A DNA stretch of 64,000 nucleotides from the NCBI RefSeq assembly GCF_010093025.1, contig NZ_CP048114.1, positions 2,418,001-2,482,000 on the forward strand, given 5' to 3'. This stretch comes from Edaphobacter sp. 12200R-103 (GTDB lineage: Bacteria > Acidobacteriota > Terriglobia > Terriglobales > Acidobacteriaceae). This document shows, piece after piece, positions 35,906 to 45,800 of this stretch (position 1 is the first letter of the stretch; every line of letters starts with the position of its first letter). The notes under the pieces are model-generated. The model did not search any database and was not told where the DNA came from. It was given only the letters and a program-made list of their open reading frames with translations. Made by a program: the position numbers and the translations under genes.

Positions 35906-36574
35906 TTAGCGCTTCTCTGCGATGAAGCTTAGCTCCAGCCCGCCCTTGCCAATCTTCGCGGTGACTCTCTCGAGTGAGTTCACCACCCAATCAGCCTGCT
36001 CCAGCTGTGCCAGGGTATGGGTTCCCACCACGCCTAATACCCTGGATCCGGCCGCCTTTCCCGCGCCCACCCCCGAAGGAGCGTCCTCAACCACGATGCA
36101 CTCCTCGGGCGTGCATCCCAACAGCTCAGCGCCCTTCCGATAGGGCTCCGGATCGGGCTTGCCTCGAACGACATCGTCCGCACTCACAATGCGTTCAGGC
36201 GCAGGTAGTCCGGCAGCCTCCAGCCGCCCCAGCATCAGGCGTCTTGTCGCCGAGGTAACGATGGCCCATCGCTCGGGCGGAAGACTCTGCAGCAGCTCCT
36301 TCGCTCCCGGAAGCACCGTTAGGTCCGCCGTATCTTCAATCTCCAGGTCTTCGATAGCCCGCAGCCCCTCCAGAGGATCGATGTCAGGACGCAGGCTGCG
36401 AACGATATCGATCGCCCGCATGCCATGCGGAACCTCATAACTGTCGGCGTCAGGGACGCCATATTGCTTCGCCCAGATTCTCCAGCAACGAACGACCGAG
36501 CCGATAGAGCTGATCAGAACGCCATCCATATCGAAGAGCAGGCCCTTCGTCTCTACTCGTACAACTTCGCTCAA
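35906..36574 (-). CDS. HAD-family sugar/glycerol phosphatase
   Basis: A 222-residue haloacid dehalogenase-like phosphatase. Motif I is LLFDMDGVLISS (nucleophile and acid Asp), motif II IVTSAT, motif III Lys in GKPDPEPY, and motif IV VVEDAPSGV. A small helical cap (about 25-90) puts it with beta-phosphoglucomutase-like and glycerol-3-phosphatase-like members. Its ATG overlaps the stop of the phosphohexomutase gene (ATGA), so the two are translationally coupled. That suggests dephosphorylation of a sugar phosphate in the same pathway. Confidence 0.87.
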   Translation of the reverse strand: MSEVVRVETKGLLFDMDGVLISSIGSVVRCWRIWAKQYGVPDADSYEVPHGMRAIDIVRSLRPDIDPLEGLRAIEDLEIEDTADLTVLPGAKELLQSLPPERWAIVTSATRRLMLGRLEAAGLPAPERIVSADDVVRGKPDPEPYRKGAELLGCTPEECIVVEDAPSGVGAGKAAGSRVLGVVGTHTLAQLEQADWVVNSLERVTAKIGKGGLELSFIAEKR

Positions 36575-38013
36575 ACTTCAGCTCCCTTCAACACAAAGGT
36601 TCTGGCTGCCTCAAGAACCTTGTTCACCGACTCCGTCGAACAACTTTCGCTATAGATACGCAACAGAGGCTCGGTCCCCGAAGCGCGCAGCAGCAGCCAG
36701 GTCTCAGCGGCATTCGGCTTCCCGCTGCACTCCGGATTCTCGAGGAAGAACTTAATCCCATCCAGGTTCTCCGTGCGCAAAACCTTCATTCCCGCCAGTT
36801 CAGTAACTCCAGCTTTTGCACGGGCAATCGCCGACTGCTTGATCGACTCCTCAATGTGCATATCAATACGGCCGTACTCATGCACACCGAACTCGTTCTG
36901 CAGCATCGCGACCAGTTCGCCCAGTGTCTTCTTCTCGTCCGCCATCACATTGGCCAGCAGCAGCGAATTCAGAAGACCGTCGCGCTCAGGCAGATGCCTG
37001 CTGATTCCAACACCACCCGATTCTTCTCCGCCGATCAGGATCTCCTTTTCAAGCATCAGGTCCACGACATACTTGAAGCCGATCCCATGCTCATTCAGCA
37101 TGCGGCCATACTTCGCAGCGATGCGGTCGATCATCTTCGTCGTATTGAAGGCTCGAGTGACCTCACCCGGCCACTTCTTCCGTTCCAGCAGCCACCACAA
37201 CAGGATCGAGAAGATCTTGTGAGCATCAACCACATTTCCATGTTCATCGACTGCGCCGATACGATCGGCATCACCGTCGGTGATCAACCCGGCAGCGCAT
37301 CCCTCCTTCACCACAGCCTCTTGCGTGGCCCTGATGTGCGGCAGAATCGGCTCCGGATTGATGCCGGGAAAGGCCGGGTTCACTTCGTTGCGAATCTCGA
37401 CAAACGGAATGCCCGCACGCGAAAAGATCCCCGCAAGCACACCTCGACCGGCTCCGTACATCACATCGATCAGGAACTTCGATCCACTCTTCCGGATCAC
37501 CGCAAGGTCGACAAACTTCTCGAGTGCGGCAATATACTCGGGCTGAAAGTCCACCTCTTCGATCGAAGCTGGCGTCTCCACCCGCGGAGCCGGCGCCTCA
37601 AGATAGCTCTCGATCGATGTCATAATCGAAGGCTTACCCGACCCCCCATAACTCGCCTTGTACTTAACGCCGTTCCACTCCGCGGGATTATGGCTTGAGG
37701 TGATCATCACACCGCCCGCGGCCTTCCTGTGCCTCACGGCATAGGACAGCGCAGGCGTCGGCGTAATGCCACTTGCCAGCTGAACCGGAATGCCCGCTTT
37801 CGACAACTCCTCGGCTACAACATGCGCAAAGGAGCGAGAAGCAAAGCGCGTATCCCACCCGATGCAGACACCCGCCTTCGCGTTCTCGTGCTCCAGAACA
37901 TAGTGTGCAATCGCAGCTGCAGCTATTCGAACATTGGCATACGTGAAATCATCGGCGATGATGCCACGCCATCCGTCCGTTCCAAACTTCACCACTGTCT
38001 TCGCCTCTGACAT
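36571..38013 (-). CDS. Phosphoglucomutase/phosphomannomutase family protein
   Basis: Alpha-D-phosphohexomutase of 480 residues with all four signature loops: KFGTDGWRG at the N-terminus, active-site Ser in MITSSHNPAEWNG, metal loop LITDGDADRIG, sugar loop IGGEESGGVG and phosphate loop LLRASGTEPLLRIY. It interconverts hexose 1- and 6-phosphates in the cytoplasm. Lying 75 bp downstream of the mannose-1-phosphate guanylyltransferase gene, it probably supplies mannose-1-phosphate, although glucose specificity cannot be excluded. Confidence 0.9.
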   Translation of the reverse strand: MSEAKTVVKFGTDGWRGIIADDFTYANVRIAAAAIAHYVLEHENAKAGVCIGWDTRFASRSFAHVVAEELSKAGIPVQLASGITPTPALSYAVRHRKAAGGVMITSSHNPAEWNGVKYKASYGGSGKPSIMTSIESYLEAPAPRVETPASIEEVDFQPEYIAALEKFVDLAVIRKSGSKFLIDVMYGAGRGVLAGIFSRAGIPFVEIRNEVNPAFPGINPEPILPHIRATQEAVVKEGCAAGLITDGDADRIGAVDEHGNVVDAHKIFSILLWWLLERKKWPGEVTRAFNTTKMIDRIAAKYGRMLNEHGIGFKYVVDLMLEKEILIGGEESGGVGISRHLPERDGLLNSLLLANVMADEKKTLGELVAMLQNEFGVHEYGRIDMHIEESIKQSAIARAKAGVTELAGMKVLRTENLDGIKFFLENPECSGKPNAAETWLLLRASGTEPLLRIYSESCSTESVNKVLEAARTFVLKGAEV

Positions 38014-38088
38014 AAATACCGTGCTCTAACCTGTGAACGTTTTGCGCGCCATGCTCTTTCGAAGACAGGTGCATTTGCTGTTCGAGCC

Positions 38089-39246
38089 TTACACCAGATC
38101 TTCCCGGCCCACCTGCTTCAACTCAGCCACAACCTTGCCCACGTCCTGCGACCTCTCCCGTGTTGTTATCAGAAGAGCGTCCTCGGTCTCCACCACAACC
38201 AGATCGCTCACTCCCACCAGGGCGACGGCCTTGCCGGGAGCGTAGACATAGTTCCCTTCCGAATCAATATCGACACATGGCTGATTCGTCTTGTCGAAGA
38301 CATTCTTCTTCGCCAGGTCTTCAGGACCGCAATCGGCTACGTGCTCGTGCAGCGCCGACCAGCATCCAAGATCGTTCCAGCAGAAATCTCCGGGCAGGCA
38401 ATAGATCTCCGACGACGCCTCCCCCTTGGCCGATCGCGGCTCCAGCACAGCGTAGTCGATCGAGATGTTCTCACACAGTGGATAGATCTCAGCAAAGACG
38501 CGCGCGAACTCAGGCGTGCCATATGCCGCGCCAATCTCTTCCATCCGCGCAGCAATCCCGGGGCTATGCTCGCGAATGGCGTTTGTCAGGGTCTTCACGC
38601 TCCACAGAAACATTCCGCTGTTCCACGCATAATTCCCCGAAGCGACAAAAGCTTCGGCAAGCGCCTTGTGAGGCTTCTCCGTGAACCGCTTGACCCTGTG
38701 CACCTCAACTCCATGAACAGAATCCGAGGATCTGCCATATTCGATATAGCCGTAGCCCGTCTCAGGCTTCGTCGCCGGCACGCCGAGCACAACAATCTTC
38801 TCGCCGCTTGCCGCCAGCGCAACGCCAGCCCTTACGATCTCTGCAAAGCGCGCAGTATCCTTCACAACGTGATCGGAGGGAAAGATACCGATCACCGTAT
38901 CCGGCTGCGTCTTTTCCAGCAGGAAGGCAGCCAGCGCACATGCCGGAGCCGTGTTTCGCGCTGCAGGCTCGCTCAGGATATGCTCTCGCAACACATTTGG
39001 AAGCTGATCGAGGATGGCTTCTTTCAACAGATCGTTTGTGACGACCCAGATGTCTTCTGTCGCAGCAACAGGCAACAGGCGATCGACCGTCTGCTGGATC
39101 ATGGTGCGCTCCCCATCCAGCGCCAGGACCTGCTTTGCCCGCGACCTGCGGCTTCGCGGCCAGAACCGTGTGCCGCTTCCACCTGCAAGAATTACTGGAG
39201 CAAATCGAAACTCTGGGCGTGCGACCTGACCTTCGCCTTCTCTCAT
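38089..39246 (-). CDS. manC: Mannose-1-phosphate guanylyltransferase
   Basis: Makes GDP-mannose from mannose-1-phosphate and GTP. The 385-residue protein has the nucleotide-binding loop ILAGGSGTRFWPRSRRSRAK, SEPAARNTAPA, IGIFPSDHVV, ETGYGYIEYG, FTEKPH and NSGMFLW, all typical of ManC/GMP proteins. It lacks the C-terminal isomerase half found in bifunctional enzymes. ATG 39246 has AGGAAAG just upstream and is preferred to TTG 39261. It is preceded by a hairpin that separates it from the aminotransferase gene. Confidence 0.92.
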   Translation of the reverse strand: MREGEGQVARPEFRFAPVILAGGSGTRFWPRSRRSRAKQVLALDGERTMIQQTVDRLLPVAATEDIWVVTNDLLKEAILDQLPNVLREHILSEPAARNTAPACALAAFLLEKTQPDTVIGIFPSDHVVKDTARFAEIVRAGVALAASGEKIVVLGVPATKPETGYGYIEYGRSSDSVHGVEVHRVKRFTEKPHKALAEAFVASGNYAWNSGMFLWSVKTLTNAIREHSPGIAARMEEIGAAYGTPEFARVFAEIYPLCENISIDYAVLEPRSAKGEASSEIYCLPGDFCWNDLGCWSALHEHVADCGPEDLAKKNVFDKTNQPCVDIDSEGNYVYAPGKAVALVGVSDLVVVETEDALLITTRERSQDVGKVVAELKQVGREDLV

Positions 39247-39263
39247 GCTTTCCTGTCTCAATC

Positions 39264-39301
39264 AAAGAGGCCGCACTGGTGCTTTCCAATGCGGCCTCTT
39301 T
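39264..39301 (-). terminator. Hairpin between aminotransferase and manC genes
   Basis: AAAGAGGCCGCA at 39264-39275 pairs perfectly with TGCGGCCTCTTT at 39290-39301 (12-bp stem, 14-base loop). It lies 15 bp after the aminotransferase stop and 18 bp before the manC start. With A and T ends it can end transcription in either direction; here it probably ends or attenuates the aminotransferase transcript. Confidence 0.75.
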
Positions 39302-39315
39302 CCGGTATCAGATTC

Positions 39316-40512
39316 CTAGCCAAGCTTTGCGAAGTATTCGCGCATCCGCTTGACGCCTTCATCCACCACATCAGCCGATACTGCATACGACAACCGGATG
39401 TGTTCCTTCGTCCCAAAGGCCTCGCCCGGAACCACAACCACATGGGCCTCGCTGAGCAGCTTGGCCGCGAGATCGGTTGCGGAGGTGATTCCACCCTTGC
39501 CGATAAAGTTCTTCACATTCGGATACACATAGAAAGCACCCTCAGGCACCGTGCAGGTAAGTCCCGGAATCGTCTTAAAGCCCTCAAGGACGCGGTCGCG
39601 CAGCTTCACATAATCGGCGCGCATCTCTGCCACGCACTCCTGCGATCCGCTGACAGCAGCAATCGAGGCCCGCTGCACCATGCTTGCCGTGTTCGATGTG
39701 CTCTGCGACTGCAGCTTGCTCATCGCCGCGATAATCGGCTTCGGTCCAAGCGCAAAGCCTGCACGCCAACCCGTCATGGCATACGTCTTCGACAACGATC
39801 CAAGAACCACCACATGCTCCTTGCAGTCCTTGAAGCTGCCACCGCTGACAATGTTCCCGGTAAAGTTCAGGTACACGTAGCACTCATCCAGCAGCACAAA
39901 GATGTCGCGCTGATGAGCCAGGCGCACGATTGCCTCCAGGTCCTCCGGCGAGACCACGGCGCCCGAAGGATTCGATGGCGTATTCAGAATGATCGCCTTG
40001 GTCTTGGGCGTAATCGCAGCCTCAATCATCTTTGCGGTGACGCGGAAGTTCTCCGCCTCGTTTGTCTCCACAGGCACCACAACACCGCCTGCGTACTGAA
40101 TGATGTCCTTGAACGAGACCCAGTACGGAACCGGCAGGATCACCTCATCGCCGTGATCGACGAGAACCTGCACCGCGTTGAAAAGAGCCAGCTTGCCTCC
40201 CGTCGTAAAGACGCACTCCTCAGGAGTGTACGCAGAGCCAAAGTCCGCCGTGTGGCGGTCGACGATGGCCTTTCGAATCTCGGGAATACCGGCAACGTTC
40301 GTATAACGGGTGAAATTCTTCTCGATGGCGTCAATCGCAGCATCCTTAATATGACGCGGAGTGGAAAAGTGCGGTTCGCCCGCGCCAAAGTCCGCCAGGT
40401 CAACACCTTCGGATTTCAGCTTCAGTGCCGCAGCCGTGATCGCCATGGTTGCAGAAACTTCAATGCGGCCGATGCGGTCCGCAAAGATCTTGGTTGCCGT
40501 TGCTGTGCTCAT
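39316..40512 (-). CDS. Class I aspartate aminotransferase
   Basis: PLP-dependent transaminase of 398 residues. It has DFGAGEPHFSTP (substrate loop of the 1-beta subgroup), TNVAGIPEIRKAI, TPSNPSGAVV, LDECYVYLNF, the Schiff-base Lys in SLSKTYAMTGWRAGF, and the carboxylate-binding Arg in IRLSYAVS. This is the aspartate/prephenate aminotransferase group. Preferred amino donor cannot be told from sequence alone. First gene of the minus-strand run that continues, past a hairpin, into manC. Confidence 0.92.
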   Translation of the reverse strand: MSTATATKIFADRIGRIEVSATMAITAAALKLKSEGVDLADFGAGEPHFSTPRHIKDAAIDAIEKNFTRYTNVAGIPEIRKAIVDRHTADFGSAYTPEECVFTTGGKLALFNAVQVLVDHGDEVILPVPYWVSFKDIIQYAGGVVVPVETNEAENFRVTAKMIEAAITPKTKAIILNTPSNPSGAVVSPEDLEAIVRLAHQRDIFVLLDECYVYLNFTGNIVSGGSFKDCKEHVVVLGSLSKTYAMTGWRAGFALGPKPIIAAMSKLQSQSTSNTASMVQRASIAAVSGSQECVAEMRADYVKLRDRVLEGFKTIPGLTCTVPEGAFYVYPNVKNFIGKGGITSATDLAAKLLSEAHVVVVPGEAFGTKEHIRLSYAVSADVVDEGVKRMREYFAKLG

Positions 40513-40697
40513 GCCTCTAGTGTGTCAGATTTCCTCACCCAGATAAAGCACCCGCGTCGGACCCGCAATGGAATGTCCCCGGCTTCTGTTACGATTTTCG
40601 CCAAACAGAACAGTGCGAATCTCTGTATACCTGCCGACGACGCCGGTTACGCGGACTCCGCCTCGTTTCTACTCAATCAGAAGGATTTAGGTGGATT

Positions 40698-42557
40698 ATG
40701 GTTCGATTCCCCGTCACCAGCCTGACAGGCTTGGCCGCCATCGTTCTGGCAGGTTCCCCGCTGGTCGCCTCCAGCCAGCAACCGCTCAAAACCCTGTTGG
40801 TCGATGTCGATCATCGCCCAGCCACCTCCCTCAATGGGCAGTGGCACTATCTGGTCGACCAGCCTCCCGCACGTGGGCTCTATACCCTCGACGGAAAGGT
40901 CCGCGACAACGGCTACGCCCTCAATACTCACCCCAACATCAGCAGCGGTCCTCACAACGAGGAGTACGACTTCGCGACCGCTCCCACCATGAAGATTCCT
41001 GGCGATTGGAACACCCAGGACCCGACCCTCTTTCACTACGAAGGCGTCGTCTGGTTCCAGCGCGACTTCGACGTCCAGCCCCGCCCCGGCACCCGCACCT
41101 TCCTCCACATCGGTGCGGCCAACTACAAGTCCTTCGTCTGGGTAAACCAGAAGCGCATATGCGACCACGAGGGCGGATTCACTCCGTTCGACTGCGAGGT
41201 CACCCAGGTCCTGAAGCCTGGAGCAAACTTCGTCGTCATCGCCGTCGATTCCACCCGCAATGTCGACCAGATCCCCGGCATCGGGATCGACTGGTTCAAC
41301 TATGGCGGAATCCATCGCGACGTCTCCCTGGTGACAGTTCCTGAAAGCTTCATTGACGACTACGACATCCACCTCAAGCACGGCCCCTCCTTCTCCGCCG
41401 CCGATGCCGACACCCTCACCGGCTATGTTCATGTCGAAGGTGCAGCCGCCGGAACCACGGTAAAGATCAAGGTTCCTGAAGCCGGGGTCGAAACGGAAGC
41501 CAGGACCGACAGTGAAGGCCGCGCGCCGTTCGAAGTGAAGGCAAAAAAACTCAGCCTCTGGTCACCGAGCAGCCCAAAGCTCTACAAGGTCGAGCTCGCC
41601 TCCGGACAGGATTCCCTGACCGATGACATCGGCTTTCGCGACATCCGTGTCGACGGCACCAAAATTCTGCTGAACGGCAAGCCCATCTTCCTCCAGGGCG
41701 CCAACATGCACGCCGAGGCTCCCTACCGCGGAGGCCGCGTCAACAACGATGAAGACGTAAAAAACATCTTCGGCTTCCTCAAAGACCTGAACGCGAACTT
41801 CGTCCGGCTCTGCCACTACCCTCACGACGAGCGTATGGAGCGAGAAGCCGACCGCGACGGCATCATGATCTGGTCCGAGATCCCCATCTGGCAGCGCATC
41901 TCCTACGAAAAGCCAGAGGTCTACGCCAAGGCCGTCGCCATGCTCAAAGAGATGATCCGCCGCGACCGGAACAAGGCCTCCGTCATCATGTGGTCCGTCT
42001 CCAACGAGACGCCCAACACACCCGCCCGTACAAAGTTCCTCACCAATCTCGCCAATGAGGCCCGCCAGCTCGACTCCACCCGCCCCATCACCTCGGCTCT
42101 CATCGGCCCTCACGCAAAAGGCAACCAGATGGTCCAGAACGATCCTCTGATCGACGCGCTCGATATCGTTGGCCAGAACGAATACGTGGGGTGGTACGAG
42201 GGCAAGCCCGAAGACGCCGACACGATGGTCTGGACCCTTCCCAACAAACCCGTTCTCATGTCAGAGTTTGGCGCCGAGGCCAAGTACGGCGTTCACGGTC
42301 CCAAAAATCAACGCTGGGCAGAAGAACAACAGGTCAACGTCTACGAGCACCAGTTCGTCATGATCAACAAGATCCCGCAGGTCCGCGGCCTGATTCCGTG
42401 GGTCCTGATGGACTTCCGTTCGCCCACTCGCAATATCCCAAAGCTGCAGGATGGCTATAACCGCAAGGGGCTCCTCTCAGAAAAAGGCGAGAAGAAGCAG
42501 GCCTTCTACCTCTTCCAGAAGACCTACAAAAATCACTCCGTCGGAAAGGCCGAATAG
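40698..42557 (+). CDS. Secreted glycoside hydrolase family 2 (beta-glucuronidase/beta-galactosidase-like)
   Basis: An exported 619-residue retaining glycosidase. A signal peptide ends near VASSQ. The sugar-binding domain (about 45-205) holds SLNGQWHY, IPGDWN, VVWFQRDF and GGIHRDV. An immunoglobulin-like domain follows (about 210-310), then a TIM barrel with GFRDIRVDGTKILLNGKPIFLQGANMH, the acid/base Glu in WSVSNETPNT and the nucleophile Glu in LMSEFGAEA. The sequence is closest to beta-glucuronidases within GH2, though I cannot fix specificity. It is convergent with TonB receptor 4, separated by repeats and a terminator. Confidence 0.88.
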   Translation: MVRFPVTSLTGLAAIVLAGSPLVASSQQPLKTLLVDVDHRPATSLNGQWHYLVDQPPARGLYTLDGKVRDNGYALNTHPNISSGPHNEEYDFATAPTMKIPGDWNTQDPTLFHYEGVVWFQRDFDVQPRPGTRTFLHIGAANYKSFVWVNQKRICDHEGGFTPFDCEVTQVLKPGANFVVIAVDSTRNVDQIPGIGIDWFNYGGIHRDVSLVTVPESFIDDYDIHLKHGPSFSAADADTLTGYVHVEGAAAGTTVKIKVPEAGVETEARTDSEGRAPFEVKAKKLSLWSPSSPKLYKVELASGQDSLTDDIGFRDIRVDGTKILLNGKPIFLQGANMHAEAPYRGGRVNNDEDVKNIFGFLKDLNANFVRLCHYPHDERMEREADRDGIMIWSEIPIWQRISYEKPEVYAKAVAMLKEMIRRDRNKASVIMWSVSNETPNTPARTKFLTNLANEARQLDSTRPITSALIGPHAKGNQMVQNDPLIDALDIVGQNEYVGWYEGKPEDADTMVWTLPNKPVLMSEFGAEAKYGVHGPKNQRWAEEQQVNVYEHQFVMINKIPQVRGLIPWVLMDFRSPTRNIPKLQDGYNRKGLLSEKGEKKQAFYLFQKTYKNHSVGKAE

Positions 42558-42579
42558 TTCCTTCTCTGGATTCAATGTC

Positions 42580-42625
42580 GTCATTCTGACCCTGAGCGGA
42601 GTCGAAGGGGAAGAATCCCTGTATT
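42580..42625. repeat. Dispersed repeat, degenerate copy A
   Basis: Begins GTCATTCTGACCCTGAGCGG and continues with AGTCGAAGGGGAAGAATCCC. It is a variant of the GTGTCATCCTGAGCG family found at 47940, 52831 and 59760. It lies just after the GH2 gene. Confidence 0.7.
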
Positions 42626-42686
42626 TTGCGGATGCAACCCCCAGGGCTGACCTAAGAAGCCTCTGATTGAGTCCAGTTTTGTTAAG

Positions 42687-42740
42687 GGCACGGCTTCAGC
42701 CGTGCCGCAAATGATTTGCTTGCAATGCGGCTTCAGCCGC
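42687..42740. repeat. Two REP-like hairpins with a shared TTCA loop
   Basis: GGCACGGC-TTCA-GCCGTGCC (42687-42706) and GCGGC-TTCA-GCCGC (42727-42740) are two perfect short palindromes with the same loop, 20 bp apart. This arrangement resembles a REP doublet. No other full copy was noticed in the window. Confidence 0.65.
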
Positions 42741-42810
42741 TGAGGGAATGTTTGGAGATTGAATCAGACCTTCCCTAAAGCAAACATCAGCACAGCACTT
42801 GCCGTAAGAA

Positions 42811-42840
42811 AAAGAGGAGCAGCCAAAGCTGCTCCTCTTT
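42811..42840. terminator. Bidirectional terminator between GH2 gene and receptor 4
   Basis: AAAGAGGAGCAGC (42811-42823) and GCTGCTCCTCTTT (42828-42840) form a perfect 13-bp stem with a CAAA loop. More A on the left and T-rich sequence on the right suit termination in both directions, for the two convergent genes. Confidence 0.85.
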
Positions 42841-42860
42841 CTCTTTGTGACACTTCTGCT

Positions 42861-45800
42861 TTAGAACAACAACTTCGCTCCAAGCTGCAATTGCCGCGCA
42901 GGGAACGCAGAAGAGATGGTGCCGAAGTTGCTGTTGCTGGCGTTCAGGTTCAGCCCGTTGAAGTTGGTCCGGTTCAGGATGTTGAATGCATCCGCCTGTA
43001 CCTTCACGCGGACGCGCTCGGTAACCGGGAAGAACTTCGATAGGGTAGCGTCGGTCTGGGCGAGCCCAGGTCCAACGATCGCCCCGTAAGGAGCATTGCC
43101 GAAGCGAGGTCCCGTCGGAGCCGAAAACGGATTCGCACCCGTTGAGCATCCTGCCGGAAGATTCGTCGCGCCGTTGTAAACGTAACCGCACAACCCAGCA
43201 TGCTTGCTGTAGATCGGAGCACCCGGAGTCATATCGGGCCGGACGTTGCCGAGACTGTAGCGCGAGGTCACCTGAACGTTGTTATACGCTCCACTCTGCA
43301 GCCGGGCGACACCTGAAACCTGCCACGCTCCTGCAACCTCACGGAGCAGGAAGTTATGGCCCTTCAGATCTGGCGTCTGGATAACAAACGTCGCCACAAA
43401 CGCATGACGGCGATCGTTCACCAGCGGTCCATAGTTGTAGTGATTGTCGGTCCAGTTCTCGAGCGTCTGGTTATTGCCGTTCGAATCTCCCAGCGCCTTT
43501 GCGAAGGTGTATGCCAGCGTTGTCGTAATAATGCCGGCTCGCTTGGACGCGAAGATCTGGAGCGCGTTGTAGTTGTAGTTCGAATCGAAACGATTCTCGT
43601 TAATCGCGTTATAGCCCTTGTAAGGATTGAAGATGGCAATGTTGCCATAGCGCGGTCCGCCAGGCTTCTGGTTCTCATAGACCGCCGCGATGTCGGGGAA
43701 GTTCACGTTCGGCTGCCGAAGCTGATGATGCGAAACGCTGCCGACGTAGTTCATCTCCAGCAGCACCGTGCGAGTCACCTGACGTTGCAGGCCAAAGCTG
43801 TACTGCCACGTGTATGGATTCTTGCTGGTTGGATCGATCGCGCTGATGCTTGCCTGCAGAGCCGTACTGTTGGCCGACAGGTTGCCCAGCGTAGCCAGGT
43901 TGCCGTTGCCAAACTGTGCATTGTTGAGCCACGGCGCAAGGTTCAACTGACTGAAGATCAGGTTGCCCTGTGCGCGATAGAAGAACAGGCCGATACCGCC
44001 GCGAACCGTGGTCTTGTCGTTGGCAGCATAAGCAAAGCCAAGGCGCGGACCGACAGCTCCGTTCATCTTGTAAAAGCCTCTCGGAGCGCCTGTAGGAATA
44101 AGCGGGAACAAGGCTGTATTCACGTTGGGAACGCGGATCTGCTGATCGGACGGAACTCCATTGCCGGCGCGAATCAATCCGTTATACGGATTTCCCGAGC
44201 CCGGAACAATGGATCCGGTCGTCGTCACCTTCACGGCATTTGCCGGGTTGTAGACCGAAGGATCGAAGTTGGATGCATTGTTTCCCTGCAGATAAAACGG
44301 TTGCACCCACTGGTAGCGAAGGCCGAAGTCCAGGCTCAGTTTGCGCGTAGCCTTCCACGTATCCTGTACAAATCCTTCAATCTGGTTGAAGCGGAAGTGT
44401 CCCATCGGATCGGCGCTGGCCTCCGAGTACGAAGAGAAGTTGCCAAGCAGTGCATCCGCCACGGAGTTGCAGGTCGTATTCGAAGTAGCCGCACGGCAAC
44501 TGCTGTTCGACGCAAGTCCTGTAAAGTTCGCTGTGCCCGTGTAATTGGAGCGGCCATTCTGGTCAACACGGTCGCGGATATAAGCCGCGCCGAACTTGAA
44601 CGCATGGTTCCCCTTGATCCAGGTCAGCGTATCCGATACCTGGATGTCGGTCGTAGGCGAAAGCAGCGCAAAGTTCGGGCCCTGGAAGCCGGCAAAATTC
44701 GTGATGTTCACAATCGGAATACCGTTGGGGTAAGGTCCGATTCCCGGATAAAGCTTCTGGTACTGGAAGCCATACGTCTCACGCTTCCAGTTATCGCCAT
44801 AAGGAGGAATGCGCTGCGCTGCCCAACTGGTATTGGCCTGGGCCTGGTTGATGAGGTTGGGACGAACGGCCCAGGTCCATGCAACCAGGTAGCTCTGTCC
44901 AGGACGGTTGCGCGTCGTCGGCGTCGTGTTGAGAATGCCGCTGTTGGAAAAGGTCCCGAAAGGGTCGATCAAAGTATTCTGATCGTGAATCCAGCGGCCA
45001 AAGACCGAGTGCTGCTGATTGATAACGTAGTCGAACCGAACCAGATCCTGGTGGAAGTTCAGAGGATTCGACGGGGCAAGAACCAGATTATTCGAAGGAA
45101 TCCCCCCATCGTGGAAGCTCAGTCCAGCCGCCGAAATGATCCTGTATACATTCCCGATCGCTTTACCATCTGCCGAGATCAAGGCAGAAACATCGTTGTT
45201 TGGAATAGGCGTGGAAGTTCCGGGGTAAAAGAGCTGGTTGGGGCTGAATTGCTGACCGGCAGCGGGAGTGCAAACGCCATTGACAAATCCCGTGGTGCAG
45301 AGCGCTGAAAAGTCGCCATTCAACATCGCCGTCGTCGGAACAGTACGCGTTACCGCCGTTGCCTGTGCACGGTACCGCCTCCACTCCTCCCCGACAAAGA
45401 AGAAGAGCTTGTCCTTGATGACAGGACCACCAACAAAGAAACCGAAATCGTTATAGATCAGCTGAGTCTTCTTGCGTGCAATGTAGTTGGTCGCATCCAG
45501 GTAGCTGTTGCGATGAAACTCGAACGCGCCGCCATGAAAGGCATTCGTTCCGCTCTTGGTAACGATGTTGAACGTGGGACCCGAGGTACGGCCGTACTCT
45601 GCCGAGGCGTTCGAGGTATCGATCTTCACCTCCTGGATAAAGTCCGGTCCGACGTTGTTCATCAGAGAACCGTTCGAACCCGCCACCTGGTTGTAGGCTC
45701 CATCCACCGTCAGGTTATTTGTATCGCTGCGGTTTCCATTGATGGTCTGATTGTTGGCCGCCAGCGACGTCGTCACCGAGAAAATATCCGGATTCGTCAC

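Noticed and set aside
38341..40725. A 794-codon plus-strand frame across manC and the aminotransferase gene
   Set aside because: It runs antisense through two certain enzymes and the hairpin between them; composition is shadow-like.
42687..42740. Possible CRISPR or tRNA-like structure in the twin hairpins
   Set aside because: Only two unequal palindromes with no spacer regularity, no anticodon arm and no acceptor stem; they fit REP-like hairpins.
43356..45308. A 650-codon plus-strand frame opposite TonB receptor 4
   Set aside because: Shadow of the receptor gene: basic, no domain, no ribosome-binding site.
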